Source of the DNA: Paenibacillus oceani
GTDB taxonomy: Bacteria > Bacillota > Bacilli > Paenibacillales > NBRC-103111
Reading direction: 5' to 3'
NCBI RefSeq assembly: GCF_014705615.1
Contig: NZ_JACXJA010000021.1
Span: 62,001 to 126,000 of the forward strand
Length of the DNA stretch: 64,000 nt
Under the pieces are notes generated by a model that was not told the origin of the DNA, searched no databases, and worked only from the letters and a program-made list of their open reading frames with translations. This document shows, in pieces, positions 55,079 through 62,027 of this stretch. The position numbers were made by a program, and so were the translations under genes. The number at the start of each line of letters is the position of its first letter. Positions within the stretch are counted from its first letter, which is position 1.

Positions 55079-56263
55079 TTGAAAAAGGTAAAAATATCGC
55101 TTATCGCCGTCTGCAGCTTATCTATGCTGCTTATGTCCGCGCCAAAAGAAGGGTATGCTATTACCAATGCTGAAATCGACCGCCAGCTCCAGCAAATTCA
55201 GAAAAAAGAGGCGGAAACCGCCAAAAAGCAGCAGGATGCGGACAAGCTTAAATTGGATATTGCCGCACGAAAGGAGCAGGAAGCGAGCAGCATTCAGGAG
55301 CTGTGGAAGCAGATCGAGGAACAGGGCGACAAGCTGAACGAAATTCAGAAGCAGATCGATACGTCGGCGACGCATCTGATGAAGACGACGGAAGAGCTTC
55401 AGGAAGCGGAACAACGCGTCGAGACGCGCGATCAGCTGCTCAAGTCCAGAGTGCGGCTCATGTATACGAACGGGTTCGTCTCGTATATGGACGTATTGCT
55501 CGAATCCACCAGCTTCAGCGACTTTTTGGACCGGTACCACGCGCTCAAATCGATCGTCAGCCAGGATAAGGATATTCTGGAGGCGAACAAACGGGATCGC
55601 GAAGCGGTGGCCCAGAAGAAAGTTCAGGTGGAGAATCAGCTCGAGGAAATCCGGCTGCTGTACGCCGAGAACGAAAAGATCAAAAACGCGCTCGTAGTGA
55701 AAGAAAAGGATAAGGAAGTACTGATCGCAAGCCTGGCCAAGCAGGAAAAGGACCTCGAGCATATCAGCGAGGAAGCGGAAGCGCAGCTGAACAACCTGGC
55801 CAAGGAGAAATCGAAGCTTTGGGCGGAGCGCAACAAAAACAACAGCAAGCAAACGTTCGTGTATAGCGGTGGAACCTTAAGCTGGCCGTTGCCAGGCAGA
55901 ACGACGATCTCGTCCGGCTACGGTTACCGGGTCGATCCGATCAACAAATCGGACGCCAATCATAAGGGGATCGATATTCCGGCGCCTGCAGGAACGCATA
56001 TCCAGGCGGCTGAAGCCGGAACGGTCATTATCGCCCAGTGGGTGAACGGATACGGCAATACGGTCGTCATCGATCACGGAGGCGGCTTGCAGACATGGTA
56101 CGGGCATAGCCGGAAGCTGCTGGTAGAGGAAGGCGATCAGGTGAAGCGAGGGCAGTCGATCGCCGAAGTAGGCTCTACGGGGCGTTCTACAGGCAACCAT
56201 CTGCACTTCGAGGTACGCAAAAACAATGCGCCGGCCGATCCGCTCCCTTATTTGAAAAAATAA
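55079..56263 (+). CDS. Murein hydrolase activator/endopeptidase of the EnvC-M23 type
   Basis: A 394-residue secreted protein. The TTG at 55079 follows AAGGAGGAA and gives a signal peptide (KKVKISLIAVCSLSMLLMSAPKEGYA). Residues of about 28-255 are a long coiled coil (EIDRQLQQIQKKEAETAKKQQDADKLKLDIAARKEQ, LKSRVRLMYTNGFVSYMDVLLESTSFSDFLDRYHAL). The C-terminal LytM/M23 domain keeps the zinc ligands and catalytic His: NHKGIDIP, WYGHSRK, NHLHFEVRKN. It is therefore predicted to be an active DD-endopeptidase. Position right after ftsEX suggests that it is the hydrolase FtsEX controls, as CwlO or PcsB is elsewhere. Confidence 0.93.
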   Translation: MKKVKISLIAVCSLSMLLMSAPKEGYAITNAEIDRQLQQIQKKEAETAKKQQDADKLKLDIAARKEQEASSIQELWKQIEEQGDKLNEIQKQIDTSATHLMKTTEELQEAEQRVETRDQLLKSRVRLMYTNGFVSYMDVLLESTSFSDFLDRYHALKSIVSQDKDILEANKRDREAVAQKKVQVENQLEEIRLLYAENEKIKNALVVKEKDKEVLIASLAKQEKDLEHISEEAEAQLNNLAKEKSKLWAERNKNNSKQTFVYSGGTLSWPLPGRTTISSGYGYRVDPINKSDANHKGIDIPAPAGTHIQAAEAGTVIIAQWVNGYGNTVVIDHGGGLQTWYGHSRKLLVEEGDQVKRGQSIAEVGSTGRSTGNHLHFEVRKNNAPADPLPYLKK

Positions 56264-56349
56264 CGAACCGTGCTTATATTTGAACGGCTGGCATCATACA
56301 TTGGAAACAGCGCAGACAGACAAGCCATAAGAGGCGGTGAGAAAGCACG

Positions 56350-57804
56350 ATGTTCTGGAAAGGTCGCAATCTGTATATTTTCGTGGCGTTTATGCTGCTG
56401 GCGATGTTCGCGAGCAGCGTGCTGACGCTCACGATCGTCGGTCCGTTTTCGTTTGCCGAGCAGGGCAAGAGCGTATCGGGAGGCAAGGCGGAACAGTCGG
56501 GATTTACTGCCCAGGAGCTGAAGAAGCTCTCCACGACCTACGAATTGATCAAAACCCAATATTTGCACGAGGTCGATAAGACGAAAGTAATCGACGGCGC
56601 CATCCACGGCATGCTGGGCTCCCTGAACGATCCGTACACGACGTACATGGATCAGAAGGAAGCGCAGCAGTTCAACGACATGCTCAACTCCACGTTCCAG
56701 GGGATCGGAGCCGAGGTGTCGCTGGAAGACGGCAGAGTAAAGGTCGTTTCCCCGATCAAAGGATCGCCGGCGGAGAAGGCGGGCATCCGGACGAACGACA
56801 TCATCATGTCGGTTAACGGAGAGAAGCTGGACGGGCTGACGTTGTCGGAAGCTGTAATGAAAATCCGGGGCACCAAAGGCTCTCAGGCGAAGCTGCAAAT
56901 TATGCGGGCCGGAGCCGAGCCGATCGAGATCGTAGTCGTACGCGACGATATTCCGATCGAGACGGTGCACTCCGAAATGATGGACGGTCAAGTCGGCAAA
57001 CTCGACGTCCGGGAATTCGTGCAGAATACGGCGAAGACGTTCAAGGAACACTTGAAGGCTCTCGAGGATCAGGGAATGAAAGCTCTTGTCATCGACGTCC
57101 GGAACGATCCGGGGGGTATGCTGAACGCGGTAGTGGACATGCTCGATCCATTCGTGGCCAGCGGCAAAACGGTCGTCCAGGTCGAGGACCGCAACGGACA
57201 GCGGGAGAAGACGGTGTCCAAAGGATCGAGCAAGCCGTATCCGATCGCGGTACTGATCAATAACGGAAGCGCGAGCGCATCGGAGATTATGGCGGGAGCG
57301 CTGAAAGAATCGGCCGGCGCTACGCTGGTCGGAGAGAAGACGTACGGCAAAGGTACCGTTCAGGTTACTTACCAGCACGAGTTGGGCGACGGCAGCAATA
57401 TTAAGATGACGGTCATGAAGTGGCTCACCCCGAACGGGAACTGGGTGAATGAGAAAGGAATCGAACCGGATCTGACGGTGGATCAGCCTTCCTACTTCAA
57501 AGCGTCGCCGATGTCCAAGAAAACGACGCTCAAAACCGATACGCTCGGGGACGACGTCAGAAACTTGCAAATGATGCTTGAAGGTCTCGGCTACAAGCCC
57601 GGACGGATAGACGGCTATTTCAGCGAAGCTACCGCTCAGGCGGTCAAGTCGTTCCAAGGCCAGCACGGTCTGCCGGCTAACGGTGATGTGGACGTCGCAA
57701 CGGCTAACAAAATCGAAGAAGCGATCACTAAAGAAATCCGCGATCCCAAAAACGACCTGCAATTAAAAGCGGCGGTCGAAGCGATGAAGAAGGCGGTCAA
57801 GTAG
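56350..57804 (+). CDS. ctpB: Carboxyl-terminal processing protease (S41 family)
   Basis: A 484-residue membrane-anchored serine protease. N-terminal helix YIFVAFMLLAMFASSVLTL; PDZ domain at about 105-185 (GAEVSLEDGRVKVVSPIKGSPAEKAGIRTNDIIMSVNG). Catalytic core with the Ser in INNGSASASEIMAGALKE and the Lys in VGEKTYGKGTVQ. The C-terminus has a peptidoglycan-binding repeat (LGDDVRNLQMMLEGLGYKPGRIDGYFSEATAQAVKSFQ). The same order relative to ftsX and minJ occurs in B. subtilis, where CtpB cleaves SpoIVFA in sporulation. Whether this protein does the same is inference. The ATG at 56350 follows AGGCGGTGAG. Confidence 0.94.
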   Translation: MFWKGRNLYIFVAFMLLAMFASSVLTLTIVGPFSFAEQGKSVSGGKAEQSGFTAQELKKLSTTYELIKTQYLHEVDKTKVIDGAIHGMLGSLNDPYTTYMDQKEAQQFNDMLNSTFQGIGAEVSLEDGRVKVVSPIKGSPAEKAGIRTNDIIMSVNGEKLDGLTLSEAVMKIRGTKGSQAKLQIMRAGAEPIEIVVVRDDIPIETVHSEMMDGQVGKLDVREFVQNTAKTFKEHLKALEDQGMKALVIDVRNDPGGMLNAVVDMLDPFVASGKTVVQVEDRNGQREKTVSKGSSKPYPIAVLINNGSASASEIMAGALKESAGATLVGEKTYGKGTVQVTYQHELGDGSNIKMTVMKWLTPNGNWVNEKGIEPDLTVDQPSYFKASPMSKKTTLKTDTLGDDVRNLQMMLEGLGYKPGRIDGYFSEATAQAVKSFQGQHGLPANGDVDVATANKIEEAITKEIRDPKNDLQLKAAVEAMKKAVK

Positions 57805-57894
57805 GAGCCGGAAGCATGCGGGCAAGCGGCCGGATATCGGAAAACGCTGGAAAGCTGCGGGAAACGGCAGGAATTCGCGATCGCAACGTCGAAC

Positions 57895-57939
57895 CAAGAA
57901 GGGGAGGCTGATGGTTTATCAGCCGTCCCTTCTTTTTTT
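57895..57939 (+). terminator. ctpB terminator
   Basis: AAGAAGGGGAGGCTGAT pairs with ATCAGCCGTCCCTTCTT around GGTTT, ending in a T run (about 57932-57939). Confidence 0.93.
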
Positions 57940-57973
57940 GTTGAATTTGGTGCGGACTCCCTTTTCAGTGCGA

Positions 57974-58141
57974 GTTCAAAAAGTCCGGTTTTCAGCACCG
58001 AGAAGATGGGATGAAGCAAGGAAATGAGGAGCGGAGCGTAGTGAAAGCTACGAGAGCACCGGAAGTTCCGGCTGAATTCCATATTCGATGTCGAGTAGGC
58101 TTCCTGTATCTGCTTCGTGATCAAAAGTGGACTTTTTGAAC
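57974..58141. repeat. 168-bp element with perfect 13-bp terminal inverted repeats
   Basis: Left end GTTCAAAAAGTCC (57974-57986), right end GGACTTTTTGAAC (58129-58141), an exact inverted repeat. Pairing continues inwards (GTTTT with AAAAG; GAAGCA 58013-58018 with TGCTTC 58111-58116). The middle has CACCGGAAGTTCCGG and TAG..GCTA hairpins. It contains no gene and no clear target-site duplication. It is most likely a MITE- or REP-like intergenic element, or a structured RNA. Only one copy lies in this window. Confidence 0.7.
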
Positions 58142-58189
58142 AACCTCTTGCAGAGGGAGATAGTTTATGCATAAAGGAGCGGTGCCTGG

Positions 58190-59482
58190 ATGGAGATCGT
58201 GGCCGAACTGGCGCGAGGCGTACTGCGCGCTTTGCTTCAGCTTGCTGCTCAGCCGTTTTACTATATCGGGATTTTGTTCGTTATTTTGCAATATCACAAA
58301 CAGATCGTGCTGGAACGCAAGTTGTTCTCCACCCGGCTGCACTCGATGCTGGATACGGCTTGGAAAACGGTCCTTTGGGGCATAGCTGCAGGGATGGCGG
58401 CATCGCTCGTCATGGCGTTCGTCGGCGCAACGGTACCGGCCGGCGCCTTGATCTGGTTGTGGGTATTGTCGGCGCTGCTGGCGGTATTCCGGATACGGTT
58501 TATATGTCTGGCCTACTCCGTCGGGGTATTAGGAATGCTGCACGTCATTACAGGCTGGTTTCCGGGGCTGGCGGAGATTCCGTACGTGGGCGCGGCCGTT
58601 AAGCCGCTTCAGAGCTTGCCCATCTCTTCGCTTCTCGCTTTAGTCGGCATTTTGCATTTGCTGGAGTCGTTTTTCGTCAGAAAGCAGGGGGCCGACATGG
58701 CTATGCCGTTGTTCGTGGCGGGCAAGCGCGGCAAGGTGATCGGCGGGTACCAGCTCCAGCAATTCTGGCCCGTGCCGCTGCTGCTGCTGGTGCCGGTTCA
58801 ATCGGCCGGTGCTGCGGCAGCGCTGCCATGGACACCTTTGTTCGGAGGGGATATTTGGAACGCGGGCTGGACCTTTTCCGCGCTGCCGGTGATGCTCGGT
58901 TTCGCCGAGCGTACGGTGACCCGACTGCCGCAGCAGAAGGCGAAGCGAAGCGCGTCGCTCCTGTTCTTCTACTCGCTGGCCGTATTGGCCTTGGCGGCGG
59001 GGGCCGAATGGCTGCCCGGATTCGTGCTGATCGGTTCGGTTCTGGCGATTGTTCTGCACGAAGCTTTACTGTGGTGGAGCGGGCGGGAGGAGGCGGAGAA
59101 GCCTCCGTATTACGTGCATAACGAGCAAGGGCTGCGAATATTGGCTGTACTACCCGGCAGTCCGGCCAGCGAGATGGGGCTTGTTGCCGGGGAAATCATT
59201 CATAAGGTGAACGGTATACGGGTCCGGACCAAGGAACAGCTGCATGAAGCGCTCGGCGTCAACGGGGCATTTTGCAAGCTGGAGGTGATTAATACCGAAG
59301 GGCACAGCAAGTTCGTTCAGAGAGCTCTTTATTCGGGCGATCACCATTTGCTGGGCGTCCTGCTTGCTCCCGACGAGAAGGTAATGTATTACCTGGAAGA
59401 GCGGAACGTCAACTGGTTTACGAAAGCAGGACGGCGGAGCCAGGCGGCACCTTCCGCAGCGAAGGAGAGCGGAGCGCTGTAA
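58190..59482 (+). CDS. minJ: MinJ-like PDZ membrane protein
   Basis: A 430-residue membrane protein with about eight hydrophobic segments in residues 1-300 (FYYIGILFVILQYH, TVLWGIAAGMAASLVMAFVGA, LIWLWVLSALLAVF, FVLIGSVLAIVLHEALLWW). A C-terminal PDZ domain follows (LRILAVLPGSPASEMGLVAGEIIHKVNGIRVRTKEQLHEAL). This architecture and the position after ctpB match B. subtilis MinJ (YvjD), which bridges DivIVA and MinD. The name is by architecture and synteny. The ATG at 58190 follows AAAGGAGCGGTG. Confidence 0.8.
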   Translation: MEIVAELARGVLRALLQLAAQPFYYIGILFVILQYHKQIVLERKLFSTRLHSMLDTAWKTVLWGIAAGMAASLVMAFVGATVPAGALIWLWVLSALLAVFRIRFICLAYSVGVLGMLHVITGWFPGLAEIPYVGAAVKPLQSLPISSLLALVGILHLLESFFVRKQGADMAMPLFVAGKRGKVIGGYQLQQFWPVPLLLLVPVQSAGAAAALPWTPLFGGDIWNAGWTFSALPVMLGFAERTVTRLPQQKAKRSASLLFFYSLAVLALAAGAEWLPGFVLIGSVLAIVLHEALLWWSGREEAEKPPYYVHNEQGLRILAVLPGSPASEMGLVAGEIIHKVNGIRVRTKEQLHEALGVNGAFCKLEVINTEGHSKFVQRALYSGDHHLLGVLLAPDEKVMYYLEERNVNWFTKAGRRSQAAPSAAKESGAL

Positions 59483-59560
59483 GCGGCTGGACTCGGGCAT
59501 TCGTCCGTCGAACGGTTGCATTTTGGAAGTCCGGCTGGCCGAGTTCTCCTGAGATTAACG

Positions 59561-59600
59561 AAAAACTCCAATTCCACCGACCATGGAACTGGAGTTTCTT
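59561..59600 (+). terminator. Terminator-like hairpin after minJ
   Basis: AAACTCCAATTCCA (59563-59576) pairs with TGGAACTGGAGTTT (59584-59597), one mismatch, followed by CTTGCTTC. Confidence 0.65.
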
Positions 59601-59706
59601 GCTTCTAGTGCCTGACCTCGAAATTACACCAACAGATAAATCTACCAGCGTATGGGCAGCGGAGATCGGTGTCCGGATCCGGCAGCTTTTTTGCAGGGTG
59701 AAGCGA

Positions 59707-59898
59707 TTAGCGGAAGAAAAACTTCCGCTAATGCGCCTGAAACCGTCCAGAAAGGTGGATAGCGGAACTATTACTTCCGTTATTTATGGAAACTTGCTTG
59801 AAATACATAGAAATCCTTCGTATAGAGGAAATAAAACTTCCTCTAACGCCCCTAAAAGAGTTCCATCGACGAATTAGCGGAATTAAAGTTTCCTCTAT
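59707..59898. repeat. Tandem pair of 77-bp units, each with two short palindromes
   Basis: Unit 1 (59707-59783) has TTAGCGGAAG/CTTCCGCTAA and ATAGCGGAA/TTCCGTTAT. Unit 2 (59822-59898) has ATAGAGGAA/TTCCTCTAA and TTAGCGGAA/TTTCCTCTAT. Between the palindromes both units share the pattern GC-CCT-AAA--TCCA. The period is about 115 bp. Unit 1's first arms complement exactly, and the others have one or two changes. No gene is present. Confidence 0.65.
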
Positions 59899-60305
59899 CT
59901 TCATTTGCAGGGAGCAAAACAAGGTTGAACCGTATTCTTTGCCAAACGCCATTGCTCGCCTGTTATATGAGGCTGTCGACTCCATGTGGACAACCAAGTG
60001 GAAAGGGAAAAGATTAGCTTCTGGCGAGTTTTGTCTGGGTTCCCCCACCTTACCATCCTTATTTAATCAAGGGATTCCGGACAACCTGTTTGAGCAGAAG
60101 AAGGTAACTTTTCACTTGAAACGGCCTGCTATCACTTCTACACATTGAATCGACAGCCTCTATATGCCGACTAGTACATCCTATCGCCCCGTCTGCGCAA
60201 ACTCGCCGCTTCGGTAAGATCTGCTCGTACAAGTGTTGGGATTTTTACGTAGTAGCGTTGCATTAGTACTTCAGAGCCGCATCCAGCTCAGAGTTTATAC
60301 TTGGA
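59899..60305. other. Intergenic stretch without recognisable content
   Basis: Low-GC sequence between the palindrome repeats and motB. Short open frames exist, but they have no ribosome site and run through the palindromes. No terminator for motB is evident on the minus strand. Confidence 0.4.
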
Positions 60306-61082
60306 TTATTTCTGATCGTTCCGCAGCACGACGATTTCGACTCTGCGGTTTTTTTGCCGGTTCGCTTCGGAATCGTTAGGCGCAACCGGCTTCGTGTCGG
60401 CATAAGCTGAGGAGATGAACGTACCGGTGTCCAGCTTGGCCGTATTGACGAAGTAGCGGATGACCGACACCGACCGGGCTTGCGAAAGTCCCCAGTTGTC
60501 CTGATAAGCCGATCCTGTAGCGAGCGGCAGGTCGTCCGTATGCCCCTCGATGCTCACTTTCGTATCCAGGGTGGGAAACAGGCTTGCCAGCTTCTCCAGC
60601 ACGGGATAAGCCCCTTGCTTCAGCTCGGCTTTGCCAAGATCGAACAGAAACAGGTCGTTCAGCTTGATCGCGATGCCGCGGGGGGTATCGCTGGCGGACA
60701 GCTGCTCCTCCAGATGCTGATCGGCAATATATTGCTGAACGATTTTCAGCAAATTTTGCAATTCCTTCTCTTTTTCTTTCTCGGGATCGGAGTTTGGCTC
60801 CGTCTTGGATTCCGGCGGCTGCTGCGTCTGGTCGCCGGACTTCGGGTCCCCGGGAATCGCCTCGCCCATAATGCCGGTCCCTTTCGGGATGACCGAGGAG
60901 CCGTCGTTGAACTGCATCTGCAGCGCTCTGGACAACGTGTCGTATTTGGCCGAGTCGATCTTGCTCATCGCATACAGGATGACGAAAAAAATCATCAGCA
61001 GCGTAATCAGGTCGGCATAGGTGATCAGCCACCGCTCGCTGCTGGAATGGGAACCGGACGGCTGCTTGCGTCTCCTAGCCAT
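60306..61082 (-). CDS. motB: Flagellar motor stator protein MotB
   Basis: A 258-residue stator subunit. The single membrane helix WLITYADLITLLMIFFVILYAM carries the proton-accepting Asp. A plug and linker rich in Pro/Glu/Lys follows (about 75-115). The C-terminal OmpA-like peptidoglycan-binding domain has VSIEGHTDDLPLATGSAYQDNWGLSQARSVSVIRYF and NRRVEIVVL. Its start overlaps the end of motA by 8 bases. Asp without sodium-type signatures suggests a proton motor; this is inference. Confidence 0.96.
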   Translation of the reverse strand: MARRRKQPSGSHSSSERWLITYADLITLLMIFFVILYAMSKIDSAKYDTLSRALQMQFNDGSSVIPKGTGIMGEAIPGDPKSGDQTQQPPESKTEPNSDPEKEKEKELQNLLKIVQQYIADQHLEEQLSASDTPRGIAIKLNDLFLFDLGKAELKQGAYPVLEKLASLFPTLDTKVSIEGHTDDLPLATGSAYQDNWGLSQARSVSVIRYFVNTAKLDTGTFISSAYADTKPVAPNDSEANRQKNRRVEIVVLRNDQK

Positions 61083-61860
61083 CGGCGTTCGCTTCCTTCC
61101 GAACTTGCGCCTCCGTGTCGAGCAGCAGGAAGGACGTCAGCTTTTTCTGGATCATCTGCGGGTTATGTCCCGCCTGCAGAGCGAGCAGCCCTTCGAGCAT
61201 CATCTCCATCTCGGCGATTTGCTCTTCGCTGCGGACTTTGATCTTGCTGCCGATCGGCAGGTAGATGACGTTCGCGCTGGCGACGCCGTACAAGGTGGCC
61301 GCGAACGCTACGGCAATCGATCCGGCGAGCGATTCGGGGTCGGACATGTTGCTCAGGACGTGGATCAGACCCATGACCGTACCGATAATCCCCATCGTCG
61401 GAGCGTAACCTCCGGCGGCTTCGAATATTTTCGCATAGCTGGCATGCAGCTTTTCGTTCGCTTCGATCTCAACTTCGAGAATTTGCCGGATCAGATCCGG
61501 GTCCGTGCCGTCGACCACCATCTGCAATCCGTCCCTGAGAAAAGCGTTCGGGTGCTGCTGAGCGCGGTCTTCTATGGCAAGCACGCCCTCCCGGCGGGCG
61601 ATAACCGCCATCTCGACCAGCTCCTCGATCAGCTGCTCCGGTTTTGTTTTCCTTTCGCTGAACGCCATGCGGAGTGCTTTCGGAATCTGCTTCAGCTGCG
61701 ATTTCGGGAAACTGACGACAACCGCGCCGATCGTGCCTCCGAACACGATAATGGCGGCGCTTAATACGAGCAGACCGTTGATATGGCCTCCATCCAGCAG
61801 GAAACCTCCCACCAATGCCAGCAGGCCGAGTATTATGCCTAGAATCGTAGTTAAATCCAT
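61075..61860 (-). CDS. motA: Flagellar motor stator protein MotA
   Basis: A 261-residue polytopic stator subunit with four membrane segments (MDLTTILGIILGLLALVGGFLL, GLLVLSAAIIVFGGTIGAVVVSF, YAPTMGIIGTVMGLIHVL, LAGSIAVAFAATLYGVASANVIYLPI). The long cytosolic loop between helices 2 and 3 holds REGVLAIEDRAQQHPNAFLRDGLQMVVDG, with the charged residues that meet FliG. The ATG at 61860 follows AAAGGGTGTGGG. The motA start is divergent from uvrB, 167 bases away. Confidence 0.96.
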   Translation of the reverse strand: MDLTTILGIILGLLALVGGFLLDGGHINGLLVLSAAIIVFGGTIGAVVVSFPKSQLKQIPKALRMAFSERKTKPEQLIEELVEMAVIARREGVLAIEDRAQQHPNAFLRDGLQMVVDGTDPDLIRQILEVEIEANEKLHASYAKIFEAAGGYAPTMGIIGTVMGLIHVLSNMSDPESLAGSIAVAFAATLYGVASANVIYLPIGSKIKVRSEEQIAEMEMMLEGLLALQAGHNPQMIQKKLTSFLLLDTEAQVRKEANADG

Positions 61861-61890
61861 GAAACAGACCCACACCCTTTGTTTGAAAAT

Positions 61891-61919
61891 TTGCAACAAT
61901 TCGGAAAAAGAAGTATAAT
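61891..61919 (+). promoter_or_regulatory. Sigma-A promoter of uvrB
   Basis: TTGCAA (61891-61896), 17-bp spacer, perfect TATAAT (61914-61919). Confidence 0.8.
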
Positions 61920-61927
61920 ATCTGATG

Positions 61928-61941
61928 AGAACAAACATTCG
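61928..61941 (+). promoter_or_regulatory. Probable LexA (SOS) box of uvrB
   Basis: AGAACAAACATTCG, compared with the Gram-positive consensus CGAAC-N4-GTTCG. GAAC (61929-61932) and ATTC (61937-61940) differ from the perfect dyad by one base. It lies 9 bases after the -10, over the transcription start. Confidence 0.65.
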
Positions 61942-62027
61942 GTAGACCCTGTCGCATGTCACACCATATATCGGTAATTGAAGAAAGAGTCAATAGAGTC
62001 GAAAGACCCAGAGCGAGGGATAAAGCG

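Noticed and set aside
59786-60148. 120-codon open frame after minJ
   Set aside because: It runs through the palindromic repeats, has no ribosome site and no recognisable domain.
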